Under the pieces are notes generated by a model. That model had not been told where the DNA came from. It made no database searches and worked only from the letters and a program-made list of their open reading frames with translations. The translations under genes and the position numbers were made by a program. Shown piece after piece: positions 15,833-24,594 of a stretch of 64,000 nucleotides of DNA; position 1 is the first letter of the stretch, and each line of letters starts with the position of its first letter. This DNA is from Deminuibacter soli. Lineage in GTDB: Bacteria; Bacteroidota; Bacteroidia; Chitinophagales; Chitinophagaceae. The DNA is taken from the NCBI RefSeq assembly GCF_003412455.1, contig NZ_QTJU01000013.1:1-64000 (forward strand). Direction: 5' to 3'.

Positions 15833-18307
15833 CTATTCTGCACGCAGACTTTTAGCCGGGTTGGCCGTAGCTGCTTTAATGGCCTGGAAGCTTACCGTAA
15901 GCAAGGCAATCACTGCTGCCAGCACACCTGCTACCACGAATATCCACCACTCGATGGATGTGCGGTAAGCAAAATCCTGCAGCCAGGTATACATGGCCCA
16001 CCATGCCAGCGGAAACGCAATGAGTGCAGCAATAAATACCAGTTTCAGGAAATCGCGCGAGAGCAGGGATACCAGCATTTCGGTGGATGCGCCCAATACT
16101 TTGCGCACCCCCATTTCTTTGGTGCGGCGCTCTGCCATATAAACAGACAGGCCGAACAAACCCAGGCAGGCCACCAGTATCGACAAAGTGGTGAATATGC
16201 CAAACACCACGCCCATGCGCTCTTCAGCACGGTACAGTGCTTCAAAATCCTGGTCGAGGAACGAATACTCAAACGGCACATCTGCTGCAAACTGTTTCCA
16301 GTTTTTCTCTATACCCTGCAATGTATTGGACAGGTGCGTGCCTTGTACATGGGCTATTACAAATGCCGTATTGATATCGTATGATTTGGAGGTGGTGTAA
16401 AACAGCGCAAACGGCACTACTTCGGAGTGCAGGGATTGCAGGTTAAAATCTTTCACCACACCTATTACTTTAAACACCTGGTTATTGCCACCGGGATAGG
16501 TAAGATACTTGCCCAGCGGCTCTTTCCAGCCCACCTGTTTTACGGTGGTTTCGTTTACTATAACAGAGGCTGAATCATCGAATGCTTTGGAGAAATTACG
16601 GCCCTGCAGCAATTGCAGTTGCAAGGAGGGAATAAAATATTCATCGGTAATAAAAGAACTCAGTGTTACATCTTTCGACAGCGGTTCTTTTACATTGGCA
16701 ATAACCGGCACATAAAAATCAGTAAAGTCACTGAAGTCTTTTGCAGGCACACCTGTTGAAACCGTTACGGCCGTAACACCCGGCAATTGCTGCAGGTTAT
16801 TGCGCAGTGTGTTTACATCGCCTTTTACCTTGGCAGCATTGGGCAGTATCACCACATTGTCTTTTTGCAGGCCAAGATCTTTACTGCGCGCATACTGCAG
16901 CTGTTTAAACACCATTACGGTACAAATAATAAGCGCAATGGACACCGTAAACTGGAACACCACCAGCCCATTGCGAATAAGCTGTCCGCCCCTGCCCTTT
17001 ACAAATACCGCCGAGCCTTTCAACACCTCGATTGGATTAAATGCCGTTAAATAGAATGCAGGGTAACTGCCCGCCAGCAAACCCGTGAACAGCGTAAGCA
17101 AAACCGGCAGCAGCCATATACCATTGCTCAACATAGCCGTAAACTGCAGCTGTTTGCCTGCCACTGTGTTAAACAAGGGCAGCAGCAACCATACCAGCAG
17201 CAGCGAAACCAGTGCAGCAGTAAAGCTGTACAGCATGGCTTCTGTTAAAAACTGTTTTACCAGTTGCCCTTTCTGCGAGCCCAGCACTTTGCGTACGCCC
17301 ACTTCTTTAGCCCTTCGGGCAGCCTGTGCAGTGGCAAGGTTCATAAAGTTTACGCAGGCAAGCACGATGATGAACAGTGCTATGACGGCAAAAATGTATA
17401 TGTACTTTATATCGCCCAGGTTGGAATAGGCAGAACCGATATTGGCCGAATGCAGGTGCACATCGGTTAAGGCCTGCAACTCAAAATCCCATTTACCGCC
17501 TTTCTTCAGAAACTCATCAAAAGGCTGCCCGATGCGTTTAAAGGCATTTGCCGCCTGCACCCGCACCATGGCAGGAAACTTGCTTTGCAGCTGTGCAATA
17601 GCCGCTTTATTGGCCGTTTGCGGCTGTACGGTAACGTAAGTATTCATCTGACACCATACCCAGCTCCAGCTAAAATGTCTTACTGCTTCGCATGCTGCTA
17701 CCGGCAGCAACATGCTGAACTGTATGGATGATTGTTCCGGAACATCCTTCAGTACGCCGGTTACCACAAAGGGATCGGCAAAATGATCAAGCCGCAGCAA
17801 TTTGCCGGTAACCTGTGTGGTACCAAAGTATTTCTTTGCCGCGGATTCGGTGAGCATAATGCTGTGCGGGTTTTGCAGGCCAGTGGTATGGCCACTCAGC
17901 AATGCATAATCAAACATGTCCAGGAAATTGGAATCTACGGCCAGGATCTCTTTTTCGGTGAAAGATTTTGTGCTGTTGCTGCCATCTTCATGCACAACGG
18001 CATTACCAATGCGGTATACCCGGGTATATGATGTTACTTCAGGGAATGCCGCCTGCAATGCAGCACCCACAGGCGGTGGTGTATTGTACGCTTTAAAAGG
18101 TTGCCCGCCGAAGTTGCCATGCAGGCTTACCTGGTAAATACTTTTCGATTTGCTGAAGAATTGATCATATCGTAACTCATCCGTCACATACAACACAATC
18201 AGTAATACACAGGCCATCCCGATAGCCAGACCAGCAATGTTAATGGTGCTGTTCAATTTGTCGCGGCGCATGTTGCGCAATACAAGGCGGATGTTTGTTG
18301 CCAGCAT
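15833..18307 (-). CDS. FtsX/MacB-type ABC permease 1 (third gene of the permease operon)
   Basis: Large single-chain permease of 824 residues, typical of Bacteroidota. Order: N-terminal helix (about 20-43), first periplasmic MacB-type domain, FtsX domain (about 300-440) with the motif AKEVGVRKVLGS, second periplasmic domain, and a C-terminal FtsX domain (about 690-824) with TKEMGVRKVLGA. The C-terminus NPAKSLRAE nearly matches the other three permeases, marking them as paralogues. It lies 26 bases after the preceding permease gene and ends at a terminator. Substrate unknown; MacB-type exporters move peptides, siderophores, lipoproteins or antibiotics. Confidence 0.92.
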   Translation of the reverse strand: MLATNIRLVLRNMRRDKLNSTINIAGLAIGMACVLLIVLYVTDELRYDQFFSKSKSIYQVSLHGNFGGQPFKAYNTPPPVGAALQAAFPEVTSYTRVYRIGNAVVHEDGSNSTKSFTEKEILAVDSNFLDMFDYALLSGHTTGLQNPHSIMLTESAAKKYFGTTQVTGKLLRLDHFADPFVVTGVLKDVPEQSSIQFSMLLPVAACEAVRHFSWSWVWCQMNTYVTVQPQTANKAAIAQLQSKFPAMVRVQAANAFKRIGQPFDEFLKKGGKWDFELQALTDVHLHSANIGSAYSNLGDIKYIYIFAVIALFIIVLACVNFMNLATAQAARRAKEVGVRKVLGSQKGQLVKQFLTEAMLYSFTAALVSLLLVWLLLPLFNTVAGKQLQFTAMLSNGIWLLPVLLTLFTGLLAGSYPAFYLTAFNPIEVLKGSAVFVKGRGGQLIRNGLVVFQFTVSIALIICTVMVFKQLQYARSKDLGLQKDNVVILPNAAKVKGDVNTLRNNLQQLPGVTAVTVSTGVPAKDFSDFTDFYVPVIANVKEPLSKDVTLSSFITDEYFIPSLQLQLLQGRNFSKAFDDSASVIVNETTVKQVGWKEPLGKYLTYPGGNNQVFKVIGVVKDFNLQSLHSEVVPFALFYTTSKSYDINTAFVIAHVQGTHLSNTLQGIEKNWKQFAADVPFEYSFLDQDFEALYRAEERMGVVFGIFTTLSILVACLGLFGLSVYMAERRTKEMGVRKVLGASTEMLVSLLSRDFLKLVFIAALIAFPLAWWAMYTWLQDFAYRTSIEWWIFVVAGVLAAVIALLTVSFQAIKAATANPAKSLRAE

Positions 18308-18333
18308 AAGCAGTTATTTTTAAGGATACAGAT

Positions 18334-20748
18334 TTATTCGGAACGCAGGCTTTTAACGGGGTTGCGCATGGCAGCCTTGAATGCCTGCAGGCCAATGGTA
18401 GCGTAGGCTATTACAATAGCCAGCGCTGCGGCCACAGCGAAAATCCACCAGCTGATGCTTGCGCGGTAAGCAAAATCGAGCAGCCAGTTGTGCATAAAAT
18501 ACCAGGCAATGGGGAAGGCGATAAAAGCAGCCACCAGTACCAGCACAATAAAATCTTTCGCCACCAGCTGCACCAGGCTGTTTACAGATGCGCCCAGTAC
18601 TTTGCGTATGCCTATTTCCTTTACGCGCTGCGACACAATCAGTATTACCATTGCCAGTAAGCCCATACAGCTGAGCACAATGGTAATAACCGCCCCTATC
18701 ACAAATATGCGGGTAAGGCGTTCTTCATTGCGGTATTGTGCATTTACATTCTCGTCGAGGAATGAGCCGAGAAACTCAGATCCCGGGGCTATTTCTTTCC
18801 ACGCGCTTTTCAGCAGTTCCATGCTGCCTGCAGGGTTGGCAGGTTGCACCTTAACGAGAATATAGTTTACACCAAACTCTTTATTCAACACCAGTGTGAG
18901 GGGTTCTACCTTGTTATGTAAAGACTGGAAGTTGAAGTTTTTTACAATGCCCAGTATCTGCAGTTTTCCATTATCCAGCGGCAGGAATTTACCTATCAGG
19001 TCTTTATCGTTCAGTGCTGCGGCCATGGCTTCGTTGATTACCACACCAGCGCTGTCTGTTGCCAGGCTGCGGGAAAAGTCGCGCCCTTCTGTGACTTGCA
19101 AATCGAGTGTTTTCACGAAATCGTAGCTTACCCCATACCAGTGGCTTACTACCGTATGGTTATTGTAATCGAAGCCCATCCGGGAGCTCATGCTCGAATT
19201 ATCTTTGCCCCTGCCCAGGTTATTATAAATGCCGGAAACGCTGAGCACTTCAGGGCGTGCAGCCAGCTTTTGCCGCAGCAGCTGTTCAGCCGCAGTACCG
19301 GATATTTGTCCGTTTACGGGAATACTGATGACCTGCGATGTATTAAAGCCAAGCGGCTGGGTGCGTAAATAATTAATCTGTTTCCACGATACCAGTGTGC
19401 AGGTAATCAGGAATATCGCGATACCAAACTGCAGTACAATTAACCCGTTGCGCAGCCTGCCCGAACGTGATACGCTTACACTGCCCTTTAATATATTCAC
19501 AATGCGCAAACGCCCCATTACCCATGCAGGATAAACCCCTGCCAGCAGTGTGACCACTAAAAAACCTGCTGCTGTATACAACCAGGTGCCAGGCTGCAGT
19601 AACAGTGATTTTTCAATATTCATGCGGAACAGCTGTTTGTAGCCCGGCAGCAGTAACCAGCAGAGCAGGCAGCTTAGTACCAGCGCAATTAAACAGAGTA
19701 AAAAGGCTTCTCCCCACAATTGCAGCATAATCTGGCTGCGGTTGGCACCCAGTGTTTTGCGCAGGCCAATTTCCCTGGAGCGTGTGAGTGAGCGACCTAT
19801 GCTGAGGTTGATAAAGTTGATACAGGCAATTACCACAATCAGTATACCAATGGCCAGCAGCAAATACAGGTAGCTGGCAGAAATGGAAGCCCCTACATTA
19901 TTAAATTCAGTATTGGTGTGCAGGTTGAACAGGGGCAGCAGGTTCAACGTCATCATTTCGCCGTTTTTATCCGGTTTGCCGCCGTCTCTTTTCAGGCTCT
20001 TGATGCTCTCTGCATAATGCTGGTGCACAAAAGGCGGCAGCTGCTGTTCAAATGCTTTCGCAGACACCTGGTTATTCAGCTGCACAAAAATGCTGAAGAA
20101 CTGGTTATCCCAGCTGTTATAGCGGTCTGCCGCTTCGGGATGATTCTCAAATGGAATGGCAATATCATAACCAACGGTTGTATTATCCGGGAATTCGCCG
20201 CCTACACCGGATACCACGAACGGTTTCCACTCACTACCTTGTTTCAGCTCAATCATTTTGCCCATTGCATCTTCTTCACCAAAAATAGCTTTGGCTATTT
20301 TCTCGCGCAGCACAATGGCGTTCGGAGATTTCAATACGGTGTTCTTTTCGCCTTTCAGCAAGGGAAAGGAGAACATGCTGAAGAAAGCGGCATCTGTGTA
20401 TAACAGCTTCTCATCAATTACTTTGTCTTTATAGCGTACATAGGCCGATCCCGTTGCATGCCGCGCAATGTATTTAATGGCCGGATAAGCCTGTGATAAC
20501 GCGCGGTACAGCGGCATTGGCATAGAAGTACCCCTTTCCGTTCCCGTAGCCTTGTGATCGGTAAAATACAGCTGGTAAATATCCTTGCCGTTGCGTTGAA
20601 AATGATCGTACGAATACTCGTAAAACACACTTAAAAACAATAACAGCGCGCAGGTGAAGGCAACGCACAACCCAACAATATTGATCAGGCTGTCTGTTTT
20701 ATGACGCAGCAGGTTTCTCCAGGCAGTTTTTAAGAAGTTACGTAACAT
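18334..20748 (-). CDS. FtsX/MacB-type ABC permease 2 (second gene of the permease operon)
   Basis: An 804-residue paralogue of the neighbouring permeases. It has the N-terminal helix VGLCVAFTCALLLFLSVFY, a periplasmic domain, a first FtsX domain with SREIGLRKTLGA (about 320), a second periplasmic domain, and a C-terminal FtsX domain with VKEIGIRKVLGA. It ends NPVKSLRSE, identical to the permease encoded upstream. It is separated by 44 bases from the upstream gene and 26 from the downstream one, with no terminators, so all three are in one transcript. No ATPase is encoded in this operon; one of the two ATPases nearby must serve it if it is an active transporter. Confidence 0.92.
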   Translation of the reverse strand: MLRNFLKTAWRNLLRHKTDSLINIVGLCVAFTCALLLFLSVFYEYSYDHFQRNGKDIYQLYFTDHKATGTERGTSMPMPLYRALSQAYPAIKYIARHATGSAYVRYKDKVIDEKLLYTDAAFFSMFSFPLLKGEKNTVLKSPNAIVLREKIAKAIFGEEDAMGKMIELKQGSEWKPFVVSGVGGEFPDNTTVGYDIAIPFENHPEAADRYNSWDNQFFSIFVQLNNQVSAKAFEQQLPPFVHQHYAESIKSLKRDGGKPDKNGEMMTLNLLPLFNLHTNTEFNNVGASISASYLYLLLAIGILIVVIACINFINLSIGRSLTRSREIGLRKTLGANRSQIMLQLWGEAFLLCLIALVLSCLLCWLLLPGYKQLFRMNIEKSLLLQPGTWLYTAAGFLVVTLLAGVYPAWVMGRLRIVNILKGSVSVSRSGRLRNGLIVLQFGIAIFLITCTLVSWKQINYLRTQPLGFNTSQVISIPVNGQISGTAAEQLLRQKLAARPEVLSVSGIYNNLGRGKDNSSMSSRMGFDYNNHTVVSHWYGVSYDFVKTLDLQVTEGRDFSRSLATDSAGVVINEAMAAALNDKDLIGKFLPLDNGKLQILGIVKNFNFQSLHNKVEPLTLVLNKEFGVNYILVKVQPANPAGSMELLKSAWKEIAPGSEFLGSFLDENVNAQYRNEERLTRIFVIGAVITIVLSCMGLLAMVILIVSQRVKEIGIRKVLGASVNSLVQLVAKDFIVLVLVAAFIAFPIAWYFMHNWLLDFAYRASISWWIFAVAAALAIVIAYATIGLQAFKAAMRNPVKSLRSE

Positions 20749-20792
20749 GGTTCAGTTAATTTATAAAGTAACGCAAGCAGCAGTTTAATTAT

Positions 20793-23213
20793 TTATTCAG
20801 ACCGCAGGCTTTTCACAGGGTTATTCATGGCAGCTTTTGCAGCCTGCACACCTACCGTAACAAGTGCCACCAAACCAGCCAGCACACCGGCAATGATAAA
20901 CACATACCATGGCATGCCTATGCGGTAAGCAAATGCCTGCAACCATTGATACATGGCATACCAGGCTACCGGGAAGGCCACCACAGCTGCAATGGCTACC
21001 AGTTTCAGGAAGTCTTTAGACAGCATGAGTACAATGCTTCCCGTATCTGCACCCAATACTTTGCGCACGCCTATTTCTTTGATACGCTGTGTTATGGTAA
21101 AAGCCGACAAACCAAGCAAACCCAGGCTGGCAATAAAGATGGCGATACAGCTGAACAGCGTGAAAATGGTTTGCTGCCTTCGCTCTGCCTCGTACAACTG
21201 GCTGAAACGTTCGTCCAGGAAGTTGTAGTCGAACGGCTCATCGGGCAGGTAGTGTTTCCATACGGATTGTATCTGTGCAATTGCCGTGGCGGAAGAAGCG
21301 CCTGTTACTTTAATGGCTATACGGTTAAATGGCTGCGCTGTGCCGTCTGTAGGTATCAGTATCAGCGGTTGTATTTTCTGGTGCAGTGATTCAAAGTTAA
21401 AGTCGTGCATTACGCCAACGATGGTACCAATGGTGCTGCCATATTTAAAACGCTGGCCGATTGCTTTTTCCGGTGTTTTCCAGCCAATCATCTGCGCGGC
21501 ACTTTCGTTTACGATAAATGCAGTAGAATCTGTACCATAGTCGCGGGAGAAATTTCGTCCTGCTGCCATGGTAATACCAAATGTGGGAATAAAGTGGTAG
21601 TCGGCCACCACGTATTTTAATTCCAGGTTCACCGGGCGTATAGAATCGCCTACGGTAGCTGCATTGCTGTTATCGAGCAGCCTGCCGCTGGGTATGCGTG
21701 ATGCGCGGCATACATCTTTAATGCTTTGCTGCTGCAACAGATCGTTACGCATGGCTTCAAAGCGATTGCCGATAGCAATATTCCACGGAATGGTTACAAC
21801 CTGCGATTTATCAAAACCAAGCGATTTCTTTTCCATGTAACGCAGCTGGCTGTATACTACCAGCGTGGTAATGATGAGTATAATGGAAATGGCAAATTGC
21901 GCTACCACGAGCACCTGCCTGAAAGAAATACTTTTTGAGCCTGCCTTAAACAATCCCTTCAATGTTTTCACCGGCTGAAAGGCAGCCATGAACAAAGCAG
22001 GATACAAACCTGCCAGCACCCCTACAATAAATGGTGTAAGCAGCACGGGTACCAATACCTGCCATTTCAATAACATGCCAATGGATAAATCGGTGCCCGA
22101 TATTTTGCTGAGCCAGGGCATGCCCAGTTTCAGCAGTATACAGGCCAGCAGCAGCGACATCCAGCAGATGAGTACCGATTCGCTCAAAAACTGCAGCAGC
22201 AGTTCTTTTTTGCTGGCGCCTACTACTTTGCGTATGCCTATTTCTTTTGCACGCAGGGTAGAGCGTGCGGTTGACAGGTTCATGTAGTTGATACAGGCAA
22301 TAAGCAGTATAAACAAAGCGATTACGGAGAAAATATACACGCGTTTGATATCGCCGTTTTCTTCGGCTTCGCTATCGAGGTGTGAAGTGAGGTGTATGCT
22401 GGTTAATGGCTGCAGGTACAGCTTAGATATTTTAGAAGGCATCATGCCTGTGCTGCTACGTGGTGCATGCGCATCAAGAAAGGCAGGGAAACGGGCTTCC
22501 ATCTGTTTTACCGGGTAATTCTCCGGCAACAGCAGGTAGGTAAAAAAGGAGTTATTGAACCAGTTGGTTTGCAGGTTTTTCGCCCCATAGAGCGTGCTAT
22601 CGTTCAAAGAAGCAAATGACAGCAGTATATCGGGGTGCATATGCGCGTTAGACGGAAACGCCTTGTAAATACCGGCAACCTTAAAGTTCACCTGGTTGCT
22701 CAGGCGAATCATCTTGTTCATCGGGTTGGTATTGCCGAAGTATTTCTGCGCCTGTGCTTCGGTAAGCAATGCAGAGAAGGGCTCGGCCAGGGATTTTATA
22801 TTGCCTGTTACCATATGCATGGTAAATACCTTGCTGAGGTTTTCATCTGCAAAACATACGTTGCTTTCGTTGAATTTTTTATCCTCATAACGCAATGGCG
22901 CAGTACCCATACCCAACAGGGTGGTTTGCTGCTCTACATCGGGGAAATCGTGTTTCAGCAGCGGACCAATGGGCGGCGCCACGGTGCCCAGGTGCAGGGA
23001 AATATTGCCCTCAGTAGTGGTAAAACTGCGTGTTACGCGGTAAATGCGGCTGGCGTTGGTATTGTATTTATCGTAACTGAGTTCATGGATAATATAGGTA
23101 GCAATGAGCAGGCAGCAGGTTAAACCTATTGTAAGACCAAACAGGTTGATGAAAGAGATGAATTTGTATTTCATCAGGTTGCGCCATGCTATTTTGAGAT
23201 GGTTCTTCAACAT
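20793..23213 (-). CDS. FtsX/MacB-type ABC permease 3 (first gene of the permease operon)
   Basis: An 806-residue permease with the same two-times-FtsX layout: N-terminal helix FGLTIGLTCCLLIATYII, FtsX motifs AKEIGIRKVVGA (about 335) and IKEIGVRKVLGA (about 690), and the C-terminus NPVKSLRSE. It opens the three-gene operon. Its start codon lies about 50 bases after a box TGGCAT-N5-TTGG on the minus strand, the best sigma-54-like match in the region. Substrate unknown. Confidence 0.92.
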   Translation of the reverse strand: MLKNHLKIAWRNLMKYKFISFINLFGLTIGLTCCLLIATYIIHELSYDKYNTNASRIYRVTRSFTTTEGNISLHLGTVAPPIGPLLKHDFPDVEQQTTLLGMGTAPLRYEDKKFNESNVCFADENLSKVFTMHMVTGNIKSLAEPFSALLTEAQAQKYFGNTNPMNKMIRLSNQVNFKVAGIYKAFPSNAHMHPDILLSFASLNDSTLYGAKNLQTNWFNNSFFTYLLLPENYPVKQMEARFPAFLDAHAPRSSTGMMPSKISKLYLQPLTSIHLTSHLDSEAEENGDIKRVYIFSVIALFILLIACINYMNLSTARSTLRAKEIGIRKVVGASKKELLLQFLSESVLICWMSLLLACILLKLGMPWLSKISGTDLSIGMLLKWQVLVPVLLTPFIVGVLAGLYPALFMAAFQPVKTLKGLFKAGSKSISFRQVLVVAQFAISIILIITTLVVYSQLRYMEKKSLGFDKSQVVTIPWNIAIGNRFEAMRNDLLQQQSIKDVCRASRIPSGRLLDNSNAATVGDSIRPVNLELKYVVADYHFIPTFGITMAAGRNFSRDYGTDSTAFIVNESAAQMIGWKTPEKAIGQRFKYGSTIGTIVGVMHDFNFESLHQKIQPLILIPTDGTAQPFNRIAIKVTGASSATAIAQIQSVWKHYLPDEPFDYNFLDERFSQLYEAERRQQTIFTLFSCIAIFIASLGLLGLSAFTITQRIKEIGVRKVLGADTGSIVLMLSKDFLKLVAIAAVVAFPVAWYAMYQWLQAFAYRIGMPWYVFIIAGVLAGLVALVTVGVQAAKAAMNNPVKSLRSE

Positions 23214-23259
23214 ACGCCTCGTGTTAAGTGCAGTGGTAGATTCATTACGGCAACTTCAT

Positions 23260-23366
23260 TCCAAGGGCTATGCCAATGCACAAACTACTTACAATCAATA
23301 AACTAACCCAAACCACATTTCTATAACTGTACGAAAACGCACGCTTGCTGAACGCTATGGAACAAC
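23260..23366 (-). promoter_or_regulatory. Proposed sigma-54-like promoter of the three-permease operon
   Basis: On the minus strand TTGGCATAGCCCTTGGAA (TTGGCAT from 23276) matches the sigma-54 pattern TGGCAY-N5-TTGC except for the last base, with correct spacing. Upstream, GTGCGTTTTCGTACAG ends at 23327, 51 bases away. It resembles the proximal inverted half-site GTGTTCGCTTTGATACAG, which ends 52 bases from the box in the adaptor promoter. A weaker distal half-site near 23350-23365 shares TGT..CA..AGCG. The half-sites here are clearly more degenerate than in the other two promoters. Confidence 0.4.
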
Positions 23367-23374
23367 CTGTAAAC

Positions 23375-23399
23375 GAAAAAAGCAGGCTTTCGCCTGCTT
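23375..23399 (-). terminator. Terminator after the repeat-protein operon
   Basis: On the minus strand GCAGGCGAAAGCCTGC is followed by TTTTTT. It ends transcription coming from 23503 and lies right beside the next promoter region. Confidence 0.85.
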
Positions 23400-23458
23400 C
23401 TTATAAAGCATTCAATGCATATGAGATATAATGTATCAATGCTATGACTGATATTTTA

Positions 23459-23491
23459 CCACAAAGTAGAACCCACAAAGTTCACAAAGAG
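23459..23491. repeat. CACAAAGTTCACAAAG repeat
   Basis: Degenerate repeat ACCACAAAG...CCCACAAAGTTCACAAAG. A near-identical tract occurs at 56782-56823 between terC and pyrD. Confidence 0.45.
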
Positions 23492-23502
23492 GGCAATATT
23501 AA

Positions 23503-24531
23503 CTAGCGTATAGCGAGGTTAATTCTGCCGCCGCCTGCGTCTACCTTAATAGGTATGCCGCCGCCATTAAGCTGGCCGTTGATAGAACCTTCTTCCACAT
23601 CACCTTTAAAATTGCTGAGCTGGGTGGTAGAGATTTTGTTGCCACGCAGTTTCAGATCCAGTCCTTTACCGCCGGGTATGCTTAAAGAAACATTACCGCC
23701 TGAATTGCTCAGTTTTACAGATTTGCCCAGTGTGTTAAAAGCCACATCGATAGAACCTGCGCTGGTAGATGCATCGAGTGTGCAGGCCAGGTCATCGAGG
23801 TGAACGCTGCCGCCGCTGGTAGAAGTGGTAAAGTCGCCGCTTATTTTAGTGCCGTGGATACTGCCGCCGCTGGTGCTGGCTTCAATGGTTCCGTTCAAAT
23901 TTTCCAGGTGCAGCGAACCGCCTGAAGTGTGCAGTGAAATAGTGCCCTGGCAATTGCTGGCTTCTATGCTGCCACCGCTGGTAGTAAGGTTTACATCGCT
24001 TTTGGCATTTTCAATATGAATGCTGCCGCCGCTGGTGCTGCCATGTACTTTACCAGTCATATCATTGATATGCAGGCTGCCACCGCTGGTAGAGAAATTT
24101 TGCTCTCCATTGAGTTTAGACAGGTGAATGCTGCCGCCGCTGGTACCCAGCCTGGTAGATACATCGCCGGGAACGTATACCTTAAAGGCAATGCTTAAAC
24201 CGCTGTTGTTCCAGTTAAAATTTTCGCTTTTTCTTTTGGCAATGGCAGTGAGTTTGTCTCCATTTACAGAAACAGTGAGTTCATATTTCTGCAAACGGCT
24301 TTCTATTTCTTCTTTAGACAGGTTTTTGTTACCGCTGATGTATACTTCAACACGTGCTTCGGAAGCTGTAGAACCAGCTACTGTAATGCTGCCGCCCGAA
24401 GTGCCTACTTCTACATTTTTAATATGCTGATCGCTGAGCGATTTGGTTAAATAAGGTTTCTGGTCATCTGATTGCGCCAGCAGGATCATGCCTGGCAAAA
24501 GGGCTGCGAGCAAAAGAAAGTATTTTTTCAT
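23503..24531 (-). CDS. Secreted DUF4097-like repeat protein with 18-residue TSGGS repeats
   Basis: The 342-residue protein has a signal peptide (MKKYFLLLAALLPGMILLAQ). From residue 130 it contains at least seven exact 18-residue units beginning TSGG/SxH (TSGGSIHL, TSGGSLHI, TSGGSIHI, TSGGSIEA, TSGGSLHL, TSGGSIHG, TSGGSVHL), then TSAGSIDV and a looser NSGGNVSL; one outlying copy is at 44-50. This regular period predicts a parallel beta-solenoid, as in DUF4097 'putative adhesin' proteins. It lies 63 bases after the fourth permease gene with no terminator between, so it is probably the last gene of the adaptor-ATPase-permease operon and acts in the periplasm or on the surface. Function unknown. 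Confidence 0.82.
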   Translation of the reverse strand: MKKYFLLLAALLPGMILLAQSDDQKPYLTKSLSDQHIKNVEVGTSGGSITVAGSTASEARVEVYISGNKNLSKEEIESRLQKYELTVSVNGDKLTAIAKRKSENFNWNNSGLSIAFKVYVPGDVSTRLGTSGGSIHLSKLNGEQNFSTSGGSLHINDMTGKVHGSTSGGSIHIENAKSDVNLTTSGGSIEASNCQGTISLHTSGGSLHLENLNGTIEASTSGGSIHGTKISGDFTTSTSGGSVHLDDLACTLDASTSAGSIDVAFNTLGKSVKLSNSGGNVSLSIPGGKGLDLKLRGNKISTTQLSNFKGDVEEGSINGQLNGGGIPIKVDAGGGRINLAIR

Positions 24532-24594
24532 ACAAGGGCAGTTTTACTGTTTTTGGTAATGTTTTGCCTGTGAAACGATGCTGGTACAGAAATG

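Noticed and set aside
23555-24430. Regular GCCGCCGCTGGT-type repeats with even spacing on the plus strand, resembling a CRISPR or minisatellite
   Set aside because: The 54-base period is exactly the codon image of the 18-residue TSGGS units of the minus-strand repeat protein, and spacers are not unrelated sequences.
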